Notes: generated by a model not told the origin, from the sequence alone. A stretch of DNA of 64,000 nucleotides from Kitasatospora sp. MAA4 (GCF_029893355.1 NZ_JARZAI010000009.1:124001-188000); one strand, 5' to 3'; counted from the first letter of the stretch, positions 42,726 through 52,133 are shown. Made by a program: numbers and translations.

Positions 42726-42760
42726 GAAGCCCCGGATGGCGGCCTGCCATCCGGGGCTTC
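42726..42760. terminator. Bidirectional terminator, 15-bp perfect stem
   Basis: Arms 42726-42740 and 42746-42760 with a 5-base loop, between the convergent pucR (stop 42719) and esterase (stop 42775) genes. Confidence 0.92.
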
Positions 42761-42774
42761 TGGACGTGTACGGG

Positions 42775-43902
42775 TCAGTGCTGGACCGGGATGATCCCCG
42801 TCAGCCACTTGAAGATCACGGGCACCTGCGGCCCCCAGACATCGCGGTCGTGCCCGGCGGTGGTCTCCACCACCGTCACCGTGGTCGGCGCCTTGGCGGC
42901 CTTGGCCAGCGCCTGCCCCGCCTCGTAGCCGTCGCCCTTGGCGCCGCTCTGGTAGAGCGCGACCTTCGGCGGCTGCGGCGCGTGGGTGAGGACGTACAGC
43001 GGGTTGGAGACCTCCTCCAGGTGCGGGTCCTTCGCGGTGAGCGACTTCGACTCGGCGCCCGGGTCGTTGTAGCCGGACATGCTGATCGCCGCGCGGTAGC
43101 GGTTCGGGTGCTCCAGGGCCAGCCGGTCGGCGCAGTGGGCGCCCGCCGAGTAGCCGGCCACCGCCCAGCGGTCGGAGGACGGGTCGGCCCGGAAGTTGTC
43201 CAGGATCATCTGCGGGACGTCCCGCGACAGCCAGGTGTCGGCGTTGACCCTGCCGGGCACGTCCGCGCAGCCGGTGTCGTGGTTGTCGTCCATCAGCAGG
43301 GTGCGCGGCGAGATGAGGATGAACGGCGCCACCTCACCGGACTGCATCAGCGGCTTGAGCTGGTCGGAGACGTGCAGTGTGCCGAACCAGGTCTTGGACG
43401 AGCCGGGGAAGCCCGGCAGCAGCTCGACGACCGGGAAGGTCTTGTCCTTGTACGCGGGGTCGTTGTACTGCGGCGGCAGCCAGACCAGCACCTCGCCGTC
43501 CACCCCGGACAGCCGGCCCTTCAGGTCGGTGGTCTGCACGTCGCTCGGCACCACCGGGTCGCCGACGCTCTTGAACTGCTGGATCACCTTCGCCTGCTTG
43601 GCGTCGCCGCTGGTGCCGCCCTGCCCCAGCGTGGCGTCCGACGGCGGGACCGGCACCGCGCGGATGTGGTTGCTGGTGCCCAGCAGGTCGTCCCAGCTGC
43701 CGTAGATCAGGTTCGCGTTGTTCACCATCACGAACACCATGACGATGGCGGTGGCCTGGCAGAACATCAGCATGATCAGCCGGGTCAGGACCTGCACCGG
43801 CTTGGGTCCGCCGACTCGTCCCCAGAACAGCAGGGCCACCAGGATGGACGCCGGCACCAGGATGATCGTGAGGATCAGGAAGGGCGTACCTGTCAGTTGC
43901 AT
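42775..43902 (-). CDS. Membrane-anchored alpha/beta-hydrolase esterase
   Basis: About 375 aa. Three hydrophobic segments at the N-terminus (FLILTIILVPASILVALLFW; LTRLIMLMFCQATAIVMVFVMV) precede an extracellular esterase-D/mycolyltransferase-like domain: VLVWLPPQYNDPAYKDKTFPVVELLPGFPGSSKTW, nucleophile Ser in WAVAGYSAGAHCADRLAL near residue 245 and His in TTAGHDRDVWGPQ near 350. ATG at 43902 is chosen because the first helix follows at once; upstream in-frame codons look non-coding. Likely acts on cell-envelope or secreted substrates. Confidence 0.82.
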   Translation of the reverse strand: MQLTGTPFLILTIILVPASILVALLFWGRVGGPKPVQVLTRLIMLMFCQATAIVMVFVMVNNANLIYGSWDDLLGTSNHIRAVPVPPSDATLGQGGTSGDAKQAKVIQQFKSVGDPVVPSDVQTTDLKGRLSGVDGEVLVWLPPQYNDPAYKDKTFPVVELLPGFPGSSKTWFGTLHVSDQLKPLMQSGEVAPFILISPRTLLMDDNHDTGCADVPGRVNADTWLSRDVPQMILDNFRADPSSDRWAVAGYSAGAHCADRLALEHPNRYRAAISMSGYNDPGAESKSLTAKDPHLEEVSNPLYVLTHAPQPPKVALYQSGAKGDGYEAGQALAKAAKAPTTVTVVETTAGHDRDVWGPQVPVIFKWLTGIIPVQH

Positions 43903-44189
43903 CAAGTTCTCGTATCCGGGTTGCTGGCCGCCCGGACCCCGCTTGCCCGGCGCGCTGTACAAAGTGATGACGGTCAGGACACGTGAACGGTTCTCGAAGC
44001 TGGGAAAAAGCTGGGAGTCCGTCCGCGCGACCGGGGAAGTCCGCCGGGTCACCGCCCTAGTCTGTCATCTGCCTGGGTGTCCCCTGTGCAGGGCCCAGCC
44101 GATATTCACGAACGCGCCGTGTGCCCGTTGCCCGGGGAGAATGGCAGCCGTCCGTCCTTCACTTCGCCCTACGAGGAGCCCTCGCCGTC

Positions 44190-45287
44190 GTGACCAGCCC
44201 CAACGGCCGGCCCGGCCAACCCGTCCTGCCCGCCCTGCTCGGCCTCGGCCGGCGCAGCCCCGACCGGCGGCGCACGCTGCCCGCCAGCGTGCTGCGGTTG
44301 CCCACGATCGGGGTCGACATCGGCGGCACCAAGGTGATCGCCGGTGTGGTGGACGGCGAAGGGAAGATCACCGAGCAGCTGCGGGCGGAGACCCCGCACA
44401 AGAGCAAGAGCCCGCAGGTCGTCGAGGACGTCATCGTCGAGCTGGTGCTGGAGCTCGCCGACCGCCACGACGTGCACGCCGTCGGCATCGGCGCGGCCGG
44501 CTGGGTGGACGCCGACCGCTCCCGGGTGCTCTTCGCACCCCACCTGAACTGGCGCAACGAGCCGCTGCGCGAGGCGCTCAGCGAGCGGCTGCGGTTCCCG
44601 GTGGTGGTCGAGAACGACGCCAACGCCGCGGCCTGGGCCGAATGGCGGTTCGGCGCGGGCCGCGGCGAGGACCTGCTGGTGATGATCACCCTGGGCACCG
44701 GTATCGGCGGCGCGGTGGTCCGGCACGGCTACGTCGACCGCGGCCGCTACGGGCTGGCGGGCGAGTTCGGGCACATGCAGGTGGTGCCGGCCGGCCACCG
44801 CTGCCCGTGCGGCAACCGCGGCTGCTGGGAGCAGTACTCCTCCGGCAACGCGCTGGTGCGCGAGGCCCGCGAGCTGGCCGCGGCGGAGTCCCCGGTGGCC
44901 CAGCCGCTGCTGGCGATGGCCGGCGGCGACGTCGCGGCGATCACCGGCCCGCTGGTCACCGAGGCCGCGCAGCGCGGCGACCCGATGGCCGTCGAGCTGC
45001 TGCACGACATCGGCACCTGGCTGGGCGTCGGGCTGGCCAACCTGGCCGCGGCGCTGGACCCGGGGCGGTTCGTGATCGGCGGCGGCGTCTCGGCGGCCGG
45101 GGACCTGCTGCTCGCCCCCGCCCAGGACGCCTTCCGGCGCACCCTGACCGGCCGCGGCTTCCGCCCGGAGGCCCAGCTCACCCGGGCGGCGCTCGGCAAC
45201 GAGGCGGGCCTGATCGGCGCCGCCGACCTGGCCCGCTCGGTCGCCCGCCGCTTCCGCACGGTCAAGCGCAGCCGGATCGAGCGCTGA
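44190..45287 (+). CDS. ROK-family sugar kinase (glucokinase-like)
   Basis: 365-aa ROK kinase. ATP site IGVDIGGTKVIAGVVDGEG near residue 40, catalytic ENDANAAAWAEWRFGAGRG near 135, GTGIGGAVV, and the ROK zinc motif GHRCPCGNRGCWEQYSSG near 188-205 are complete. GTG at 44190 is used, with GAGGAG rather far upstream; the extra 35-residue N-terminus before the core is Pro/Gly/Arg-rich. Substrate likely glucose or a similar hexose. Confidence 0.9.
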   Translation: MTSPNGRPGQPVLPALLGLGRRSPDRRRTLPASVLRLPTIGVDIGGTKVIAGVVDGEGKITEQLRAETPHKSKSPQVVEDVIVELVLELADRHDVHAVGIGAAGWVDADRSRVLFAPHLNWRNEPLREALSERLRFPVVVENDANAAAWAEWRFGAGRGEDLLVMITLGTGIGGAVVRHGYVDRGRYGLAGEFGHMQVVPAGHRCPCGNRGCWEQYSSGNALVREARELAAAESPVAQPLLAMAGGDVAAITGPLVTEAAQRGDPMAVELLHDIGTWLGVGLANLAAALDPGRFVIGGGVSAAGDLLLAPAQDAFRRTLTGRGFRPEAQLTRAALGNEAGLIGAADLARSVARRFRTVKRSRIER

Positions 45288-45379
45288 GCCCTCTTGTCGG
45301 TGGTGCGCGGTAGATTTTCGGACGACGGGTGCCGGTCCGGTGCCCTGTCGTGACCGCGCACCCCGGGAAGGCCCCAGCC

Positions 45380-46183
45380 GTGACCGTCCGCATCGCCACC
45401 TGGAACATCAACTCCGTCACCGCGCGGCTGCCTAAACTCCTGGAGTGGCTGGAGAGCGCCAAGCCCGACGTGCTCTGCCTCCAGGAGCTGAAGTGCGCCA
45501 CGGACGCCTTCCCCTACGAGGCCGTCCGCGAGCTCGGCTACGAGACCGAGGCGTACGGCACCGGGCGCTGGAACGGCGTGGCGATCCTCTCCAAGCTCGG
45601 CTTCGAGGACGTCGTGCGCGATGTCCCCGGCCAGCCCGGCTTCCTGGCCGACGACGCCATGCTGCCCGTGACCGAGCCGCGCGCGATCGCCGCCACCTGC
45701 GGCCCGGTCCGGGTCTGGTCGGTCTACGTGCCCAACGGGCGCGAGGTGGGCCACGCGCACTACCGCTACAAGCTGGAGTGGCTGGAGGCGCTGCGGCTGA
45801 GCGTGCTGGAGGACGCTGCGGGCAGCCGTCCGTTCGCCGTCCTCGGTGACTTCAACGTCGCGCCGACCGACGAGGACGTCTACGACGTGGCCGTCTTCGA
45901 GGGCGCCACCCACGTCACTCCCGCCGAGCGCGCCGAGCTGGCCGCCCTGCGCGAGGCGGGCCTGGCGGACGTCATGCCGCGGGCCCTCAAGTACGACCGC
46001 CCCTACACCTTCTGGGACTACCGCGCGCTGGCCTTCCCGAAGAACCGCGGCATGCGGATCGACCTCACCTACGGCAACGCCGCCTTCACGGCGGCCGTCA
46101 CCGACAGCTACGTGGACCGCGAGGCCCGCAAGGGCAAGGGCACCTCCGACCACGCGCCCGTCGTGGTGGACCTCGCCCTCTGA
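45380..46183 (+). CDS. xth: Exodeoxyribonuclease III
   Basis: 267-aa AP endonuclease/exonuclease III for base-excision repair. Seen: RIATWNINSVTARLPKLLEWL at the start, CLQELKC (metal Glu), VYVPNG, VLGDFNVAPTDEDVYD and the C-terminal GMRIDLTYGN..GTSDHAPVVVDL. GTG at 45380 with GGGAAGG upstream; the frame upstream is not homologous. It converges on the WD40 gene with only 16 bases between stops. Confidence 0.95.
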   Translation: MTVRIATWNINSVTARLPKLLEWLESAKPDVLCLQELKCATDAFPYEAVRELGYETEAYGTGRWNGVAILSKLGFEDVVRDVPGQPGFLADDAMLPVTEPRAIAATCGPVRVWSVYVPNGREVGHAHYRYKLEWLEALRLSVLEDAAGSRPFAVLGDFNVAPTDEDVYDVAVFEGATHVTPAERAELAALREAGLADVMPRALKYDRPYTFWDYRALAFPKNRGMRIDLTYGNAAFTAAVTDSYVDREARKGKGTSDHAPVVVDLAL

Positions 46184-46199
46184 AGCTACCGGCCTGTTG

Positions 46200-49145
46200 T
46201 CAGCGCTGCGACGGGCACGGGGGTTGGTACGGGATCCCCGGGGCGTACTGGTTCCAGTCGTTCGTGCTGAGGTCGGCGCCGGTGTAGGCGCAGAGCTGGT
46301 GGGCCAGTTCGGCTGGGTCGGTGTCGAAGAAACGGACCGAGTCAGGGCCGGCGACGGCGAGTTGGTCGCCGGTGGACGAGAACCGGATGTCCGGCTCGAA
46401 TCCGCCGGGGGAGATGCTCGCCGTCACGGCGGGGATGGACGGGTTGCGGATGTCCCACAGTTGGACAGTGGCGCTGCCGTCACCCTTGGACGATACGGCC
46501 ATGACCTTGCCGGTCGGGCTGAAGGCGACGCCGCTGGTGCCGGGCTGGGTGTTGATGGCCGCGACGGACCGTGGTCGTGCTGGGTTGCTGGTGTCCCAGA
46601 GAGTCACGGTGTTCTCGGCTTGACCGGTGGCGGCCAGGAGCTTGTTGTCGTCCTCGAAGGTGAGGGTGGATCCGGCTCGGTCGGAGAGTTTGACGGTGCT
46701 GGTCGGCCGGCCGGCGGTGAGGCCGTACAGGTAGAGGCTGGTGCCGAAGCCGGTGGTCTCGGTGGTGGCGGCGGCGAGGCCGTTGACACCGGTGAGACTG
46801 CCTTTGTTCGCGTCTTTCAGTGGCGAGTCCGCAGTGTGCTGCGGGTGCTGCGGGTCGGAGATGTCCCACCAGGTGACGCCGTCCTGGGTGATGACGCAGG
46901 CGGTGCGAGTGTCCACGAGGCCGGCCAGGTCCTGGTCGGGGTCGGGGATGGGGAGCTGGCCCTCTTCGGTGATGGTGTGACCGTCGGTCACGCGCCAGAG
47001 CTGGAGGTGGCCGCCGCCTTGTACGGAGACCAGGCTTCCGTCGGAGGAGGAGGTGACTCCCGAGGAGACGATGAGGTTTCCCAGGCCGGTGGGCGCGGTG
47101 GGGAAGTCGACCTTGCCGAGGGAGAGGGCGGCCGGGTGCGTCGGGTCGTGGATGTCCCAGAGTTGTACCGCGCCGTCGTGGTCGACGGTCAGCAGGGCGG
47201 TTGCGCTGAGGAAGTTGATCATGTTCGGGAAGGTCGCGAGGGTGATGGTGGCGACGGGCTGCTGCGCGCCGGATACGGATCCGGGTACCTTCCACAGTCC
47301 CAGCAGTTTTGAGTTGTCGCCCATGGTGCCCGGTGCGGTCGTGTCGACCGGTGCCGCGAGCAGTTTCCCGTCGGGGCTGATCGCCCAGTTGTCCTGGCTT
47401 GTCACCTGCAGGCCACCGACCCGTGCCACCGGGTCCCGCCACTGGCGCACCTTCCCGTCGCCTCCGCCGGTCAGGAGCGCGCCGTTCGGTTCGGCGGCCA
47501 GGGCCCTGGTGTCGAAGGCGGTGTCGGTACAGGACGGCGAAGGTGAGCTGTCCTGAGTCAGGTTGGAGACGTCCACCTTGCACAGCGCGCTCTTGGAGTC
47601 GGTCGTGTCCGAGCCGCCGTAGGAGAGTTGGCGGCCGTCGGGGCTGTACGCCACGCTCATCACGTCGGCCGGGGTCGTGCCGGTGAAGACCTCCACCGGT
47701 TTCGAGGTGTCACCGGTCTTCCACAGGTCCACCTTTGCGTCGCCGGCGGCGGCCAGCCAGCTGCCGTCCGGGCTGAAGGCGAGCGACTGGTAGCCGGTGG
47801 AGATGGTGGCGGTCGAAACGGGTTTGGCGGGGTCGGTGAGGTCCCAGAGCTGGGTGGCGCCGGCCTGGTTGGTCGTGGCGAGCAGTTTGCTGTTCGGGGC
47901 GAAGGCCACCCCTCCGGGCACGGTGTCGTCGCCCGTGCCGGGTAGCACCGGCAGGGCACGTGGGTTCGCTGGATCCTGGATCGACCAGAGCATGCTGAAA
48001 CCCTGCGCGGTGGCAGCAGCGAGCAGGTTCCCGTCCGGGCTGAAGGCGAACGAGGTGACGGCGACCGTGTCGCTGGGCATGGGGTCCGGCCTGGGCAGCC
48101 TGGCCAGGGTGCTGGGGTGCTGCGGATCGGCCAGGGACAGCAGGCAGAAACCGCCCTGGTCCGGGCAGGCCGCGGCGAGTTGCGGCCGTTCGGGTGCCAG
48201 GGCGATTGCCTCCGACGCACGCAGGCGCGACGTCGACTGGAGGACCGGATCGGACGGGTCGGCCGTGTTCCAGATCCGCAGGGAGCCGTCCTCGGCGGCG
48301 GCCCCGACCAGGGGGCCGCGCGCCTGTGCGACCACGCTGATCACTGGACTTCCGGTCGCGGCGAGGACGCGGTCGAGCTGGGTGCCGAGGACGGTGTAGA
48401 GCTGGCTGGCGGCGGCCTGGGTCGGGGAGGTGAGGTAGGCGGCCATCGCGAGTTGGGCGCCCAGCCCCGGATCGCTGGGAGTCACGGAGGCCGAGTCCGC
48501 GGCGAGGGTGTTCGCACTGGTGATCGCGCCGTTGCGCGCGGCGTCCCGGTGCTCGCGCTGGGCGTTCGCACCGGCGGCTGTGGCGATGAGCGCGAGGACG
48601 CACACGGTGGCGGCCCCCGACCACCAGCCACCCCGGCGACGTCGAAGGCGCCACTTGCCGGCTTTGAGGAAGTCCTGCAGCGCCTCGCTCAGTTCGGCCG
48701 TGCGAGCGGGCAGCCACTGTCGGGAGAGCGCGATGGCGGTGCGGGTCGGCAGCAGGTCCGCCGGCTTGCCCCGGTCCTTCCAGCGGTCCCGGTCGTTCTG
48801 CATGCTCTCCCGCCACGCCAGGAAGGAGCGGTCCGCAGCCACCAGCTCCCTGGTGGTCTCCCACGCCGTGATCACCGCCTCGTGGGCGAACTCGACGCGC
48901 TGGCCCTCGCCCTTGCGCTGGTCCTCGCCCTTGCGCTGGCCCTTGCCCTTGCCCTCGGGTTGGTCCTTGCCCCCGGGTTGGTCCTCGCGCTTGCGCTGGT
49001 CCTTGCCCTCGGGTTGGTGCTGGCCCCGGATCACCAGGAGCCTGGCCCGGGCCAGGCTCCTGGTGATGTCCCATTCCTGGGGATCGATCTCGGTGCGGTA
49101 GGCGGCGCGGCGCACCGGCGCGGACGTGCCGGCCGGTATCCGCAC
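46200..49145 (-). CDS. C-terminal part of nSTAND1-WD40 protein (frameshift-separated)
   Basis: 981 aa as delimited by GTG 49145, but homology continues upstream in frame to about 49300 (LITYQEYTLLGGVAGALNHCAKEQW), where it should join the trypsin-nSTAND1 part. Order: end of nSTAND helical region with a repeat-expanded linker (about 39-82), EFAHEAVITAWETTREL, one membrane segment near 175-195 (GAATVCVLALIATAAG), then about 14 WD40 blades (for example VAYSPDGRQLSYGG, AFSPDGSWLAAAGD) to the C-terminus. WD40 regions of such conflict proteins are thought to sense partners or invaders. Confidence 0.8.
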   Translation of the reverse strand: MRIPAGTSAPVRRAAYRTEIDPQEWDITRSLARARLLVIRGQHQPEGKDQRKREDQPGGKDQPEGKGKGQRKGEDQRKGEGQRVEFAHEAVITAWETTRELVAADRSFLAWRESMQNDRDRWKDRGKPADLLPTRTAIALSRQWLPARTAELSEALQDFLKAGKWRLRRRRGGWWSGAATVCVLALIATAAGANAQREHRDAARNGAITSANTLAADSASVTPSDPGLGAQLAMAAYLTSPTQAAASQLYTVLGTQLDRVLAATGSPVISVVAQARGPLVGAAAEDGSLRIWNTADPSDPVLQSTSRLRASEAIALAPERPQLAAACPDQGGFCLLSLADPQHPSTLARLPRPDPMPSDTVAVTSFAFSPDGNLLAAATAQGFSMLWSIQDPANPRALPVLPGTGDDTVPGGVAFAPNSKLLATTNQAGATQLWDLTDPAKPVSTATISTGYQSLAFSPDGSWLAAAGDAKVDLWKTGDTSKPVEVFTGTTPADVMSVAYSPDGRQLSYGGSDTTDSKSALCKVDVSNLTQDSSPSPSCTDTAFDTRALAAEPNGALLTGGGDGKVRQWRDPVARVGGLQVTSQDNWAISPDGKLLAAPVDTTAPGTMGDNSKLLGLWKVPGSVSGAQQPVATITLATFPNMINFLSATALLTVDHDGAVQLWDIHDPTHPAALSLGKVDFPTAPTGLGNLIVSSGVTSSSDGSLVSVQGGGHLQLWRVTDGHTITEEGQLPIPDPDQDLAGLVDTRTACVITQDGVTWWDISDPQHPQHTADSPLKDANKGSLTGVNGLAAATTETTGFGTSLYLYGLTAGRPTSTVKLSDRAGSTLTFEDDNKLLAATGQAENTVTLWDTSNPARPRSVAAINTQPGTSGVAFSPTGKVMAVSSKGDGSATVQLWDIRNPSIPAVTASISPGGFEPDIRFSSTGDQLAVAGPDSVRFFDTDPAELAHQLCAYTGADLSTNDWNQYAPGIPYQPPCPSQR
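48901..49020 (-). repeat. Degenerate short tandem repeats in the STAND linker
   Basis: Units of 6-12 bases related to CCCTTGCGCTGGTCCTCG and CCTCGGGTTGGTCCTTG encode a chain of Lys/Glu/Gln/Gly words (QRKGED, QPEGKD, QPGGKD). The stretch interrupts the normally compact LLVIRG...VEFAHEAVITAW segment. Confidence 0.85.
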
Positions 49146-49273
49146 CAGGCGGGTCAGCAGCCGCTTGGCGGCCTCCCGGTCCGCGTCCGGTACGAGGGCA
49201 CCCCACTGCTCCTTCGCACAGTGGTTGAGGGCGCCGGCGACACCGCCGAGCAGGGTGTACTCCTGGTAGGTGA

Positions 49274-50737
49274 TCAGTCCGCCCCTGCACCGCCGCCAAA
49301 CTGGTCGAGGGTGAAGCCGAGCAGCGGCAGGATGCCGGGCTCGGATCCGGCGTCGGCCAGAATGCGCTCGACCAGCCTGTCTTCGTAGAAGGCGCCGGGG
49401 ACCGCGTCGACCGGCTTGGAGATGACCTCGCGCAGCTGGTCGGGGCGCATCGGTTGGAGCGCCTGGATCTTCTTGCCGACCAGCTTGCCCAGGCGCGAGT
49501 GCTTGAGGGCGTGCTCCAGGAGGTCGGCGCGAAGGGTGGCCAGCACAGCGACGTTGTCGGGGGTGTTCGGGCCGTCCAGCACCTCGGCCAGCTCGGCGAT
49601 GGCGCTGTCGCTCTGGTCGAGGAGCTCCTCGAACTGGTCGAGCACGATCAGCAGTCGTTTGCGCGACTGCAGTTCCAGGATCCGGAACGCGGTCTCGCGC
49701 AGCCCTCGGGTCGCGAGCTCCTCGGTCAGGGCGGTGATCCTGGCCGGGCGATCGGCTTCGGACAACTCCGGGCTCTGCAAGGGCAGCAGGGCCGCGGCCA
49801 GGGCGCGCAGTGCGGTGTTGTAGGCGGCGAAGTGGACCACCACGGCGCAGTCACCGGCCTTGCGTCGCCTGGGGATGACGCCCGCCAGGGCCAGTGACGA
49901 CTTGCCGCAGCCGGACGGGCCGACCAGCGTGGTCCAGGGCTCGGCCGCGGTGATCTTGGCGACCTTGTCGGCATCGTCGTCCCGCCCGAAGTAGACCTCG
50001 GTGTCGGACTCCTGGAAGGCCTTCAGTCCGCGAAACGGCGAGGGCGGCTCGGCGAGCGGTTCCAATGAGGGCGGCTCGGTGAGTGGTTCCAGTTCGGGCC
50101 AGGCCGAGATCAGCACCTTGGTCGGGATCAGATAGCTGACCGGCGGGTTGCCCGCCTCCGCGACTGCCATCAGGCCCACCACGCCGCCGAGTTCCTTGTC
50201 CCAGACCGCGGTGCCGCTGAAACCCGCCGACACCCGGTGGCCCTGCCCGGACAGATCCAGCTGCACCCACTGGTCGGCCTGCTGTGCCCGAAGGACTCCG
50301 CGGTGCCACACCCCTCCGGGACGCCCCTGCGGGAACCCGAAGACCCGTGCCTGGTGGTCCCAAGTCTCTTGCGGGCCCGTCTTGATCAGCCTTATCGGGC
50401 GAGTGCCGGGAAGTGGGGCATCCAGCGCGAGCACAGCCAGATCGACGCTGGCCGGCTGCGCCGGACCCCAGACCCGCACACTCGCCCTCCCGGGCACCGG
50501 TTCCTGCCCTGGCACGGCCAACAGGGCAGCGTCGAGCGTGAGTTGTGCGCCTTCGGGTGGCGTCTCGCCACCGGGCAGCCCGAGTGCCGTGCTCACCACG
50601 TGGGCACAGGTGAGCACCAGGTCCTCGGTCACCAGGAAGCCGACGCCGACCGACCCGCCCTGCGAGCCGTGGACACGCAGCAGCGCTGCGTGCAGCACCG
50701 CCGGATCCCCGGCGGGCGACGACTCGGGATCGGTCAC
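49274..50737 (-). CDS. Trypsin-nSTAND1 NTPase, N-terminal part of frameshifted gene
   Basis: 487-aa product. Residues 1-215 are a trypsin-like protease with full triad: His46 (VLTCAHVV), Asp99 (SVDLAVL), Ser174 (AGFSGTAVW). Residues 235-480 are an nSTAND1 ATPase: PFRGLKAFQESDTEVYFGR, Walker A LVGPSGCGKSS (271-281), Walker B RLLIVLDQFEELLD. It ends LLGFTLDQFGGGAGAD, where intact relatives continue with a Trp/Leu-Arg-rich segment; one missing base near 49300 explains this. GTG start overlaps the TRYCO1 stop. Known families place this in NTP-dependent immunity-type conflict systems. Confidence 0.85.
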   Translation of the reverse strand: MTDPESSPAGDPAVLHAALLRVHGSQGGSVGVGFLVTEDLVLTCAHVVSTALGLPGGETPPEGAQLTLDAALLAVPGQEPVPGRASVRVWGPAQPASVDLAVLALDAPLPGTRPIRLIKTGPQETWDHQARVFGFPQGRPGGVWHRGVLRAQQADQWVQLDLSGQGHRVSAGFSGTAVWDKELGGVVGLMAVAEAGNPPVSYLIPTKVLISAWPELEPLTEPPSLEPLAEPPSPFRGLKAFQESDTEVYFGRDDDADKVAKITAAEPWTTLVGPSGCGKSSLALAGVIPRRRKAGDCAVVVHFAAYNTALRALAAALLPLQSPELSEADRPARITALTEELATRGLRETAFRILELQSRKRLLIVLDQFEELLDQSDSAIAELAEVLDGPNTPDNVAVLATLRADLLEHALKHSRLGKLVGKKIQALQPMRPDQLREVISKPVDAVPGAFYEDRLVERILADAGSEPGILPLLGFTLDQFGGGAGAD

Positions 50738-51087
50738 AGCGCCGTACCCGCCTCCGCGGCCTGAGGTCGCCAGGTGAGCGAGACCTTGAAGTTGGCCTGC
50801 GCCGTGGTGGTCGAGATGACCAGATCGGCTTCGGCGGACATCGACAGGCCGAACTCCAGCGAGATCTCCTCCGGCGCCTGCGCCATCCCTCCCAGCCCCT
50901 CGACGAAGCTCTCCGCGACCGGCCTGATGCCCGCCAGCATCTCACCGAGCGAGCGTGCCGCACGCGCCGCGACCTGACCGGGGCGGGAGACCTGCACCAG
51001 CCCGTCGCCGGCCGACTCGACCTCGACCCTCACCAGCTGCGGCGGCCCGGCCTCCCCCTCGACCGGAAGTTCCACCAAGTACCTCAC
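50734..51087 (-). CDS. Trypsin-co-occurring domain 1 (CU044_2847 family) protein
   Basis: 117-aa protein: MRYLVELPVEGEAGPPQLVRVEVESAGDG at the start and ISLEFGLSMSAEADLVISTTTAQANFKVSLTWRP near the end are the TRYCO1 pattern, a beta-sandwich-like domain encoded beside trypsin-STAND conflict proteins. GTG start after AAAAGGGG. It overlaps the protease-STAND gene by GTGA. It may be a sensor, protease substrate or adaptor of that protein; family knowledge does not fix which. Confidence 0.87.
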   Translation of the reverse strand: MRYLVELPVEGEAGPPQLVRVEVESAGDGLVQVSRPGQVAARAARSLGEMLAGIRPVAESFVEGLGGMAQAPEEISLEFGLSMSAEADLVISTTTAQANFKVSLTWRPQAAEAGTAL

Positions 51088-51208
51088 GTCTGCCCCTTTT
51101 CACGTAGCCGCGGCTCATGGGCACCGCCATGAACACCGTCAACTTAGACAAGGGGTTGGCGCCGCGTCAGCCGAACGCGCACACGATCAAGGACCCGGGG
51201 GCGGTCAC

Positions 51209-52048
51209 CTACGCCTGCGCTGCCTCCGCCTCCTCCTCGGCCCTGAGGGCGGCGGTGGCCAGCAGGTACTGGGCGGCGACGTAGGTCGACATGATCCAGA
51301 ACTCGTGGCCCGGCAGCTCGCGCCAGCCGGCGATCCGGGTGGCGATCAGGGTGTCCGAGAGCAGGAAGAGCCCGCCGCCGAGCCCGGCCCGCAGGCCCAG
51401 GCCCGCCGAGGTCACGGCGGTGGAGGCGAGCAGCAGGCTGTAGCCGGCCACCGGGATCTTCAGGTCGCCGAGGCCCGGCCAGAGCTGGCTGATCATCACC
51501 GCCCAGGCCGCCGCGTACGCCGCGGAGACCAGCGCGGTGCGCCGCCGGTCGGTCAGCGCGCCCTGCTTGGCGAACATCGCGACGTAGCAGACGTGCGCCG
51601 CCGCGAACGAGCCCATGCCGGCCAGGAAGGCGCCCTCGCTGTCGAACTGCAGCAGGGTGTCGCCGACCGCGCTGGCCAGCAGCGCCGGGGCCAGCAGCTG
51701 GGCCGGCCGCCGGGCGGGTGCGGGGGCGGGGGCTGCCGCTGAGTTCAGCCCGGTGCGCCTCGGCACGCGGGTGCTCAGCACATGGGCGGCGAGCAGCGGC
51801 ATCAGGGCCGGCTTGGTGGCCAGCTCGAGCGCCTTGGTGTCCGTCAGGAGTGAGCCCAGGTGCGCGGCGGAGGTGGCCGCGAAGGCGCCCAGCAGGCCGC
51901 GGGCCCGTCCGGCCAACCTCCCGGCAGTCGTTGCGGTCGCTGCCGTTGCGGCGGTGGCGGTTCGGGTGGACAGGCTGTTCAGCAGCAGGTTGGGCATGAG
52001 CGGCACCCTAGGCGACGGCGAAGGGCCAGCGAAAGGGTTGTTACCCAC
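51209..52048 (-). CDS. Lysoplasmalogenase (YhhN family)
   Basis: 279-aa membrane protein with seven to eight hydrophobic segments. YhhN/TMEM86 motifs are LLASAVGDTLLQF near residue 125, SFAAAHVCYVAMF, and GGGLFLLSDTLIATRI near 225. The family hydrolyses the vinyl-ether bond of lysoplasmalogens. GTG at 52048 has AAAGGAG 6 bases upstream, better than the ATG at 51997. Confidence 0.85.
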   Translation of the reverse strand: MGNNPFAGPSPSPRVPLMPNLLLNSLSTRTATAATAATATTAGRLAGRARGLLGAFAATSAAHLGSLLTDTKALELATKPALMPLLAAHVLSTRVPRRTGLNSAAAPAPAPARRPAQLLAPALLASAVGDTLLQFDSEGAFLAGMGSFAAAHVCYVAMFAKQGALTDRRRTALVSAAYAAAWAVMISQLWPGLGDLKIPVAGYSLLLASTAVTSAGLGLRAGLGGGLFLLSDTLIATRIAGWRELPGHEFWIMSTYVAAQYLLATAALRAEEEAEAAQA

Positions 52049-52133
52049 GCGTAGCTCCTTTCTGCCCAGGAGGTCCCGAGCCCGCGAAGGTCGTCAACTA
52101 GGCTGTTCCCCGACATGGTGGAGCGGGACGGAC

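Noticed and set aside
49262..49310. Programmed ribosomal frameshift in the STAND gene
   Set aside because: No slippery heptamer or clear downstream pseudoknot; a lost base explains the break more simply.
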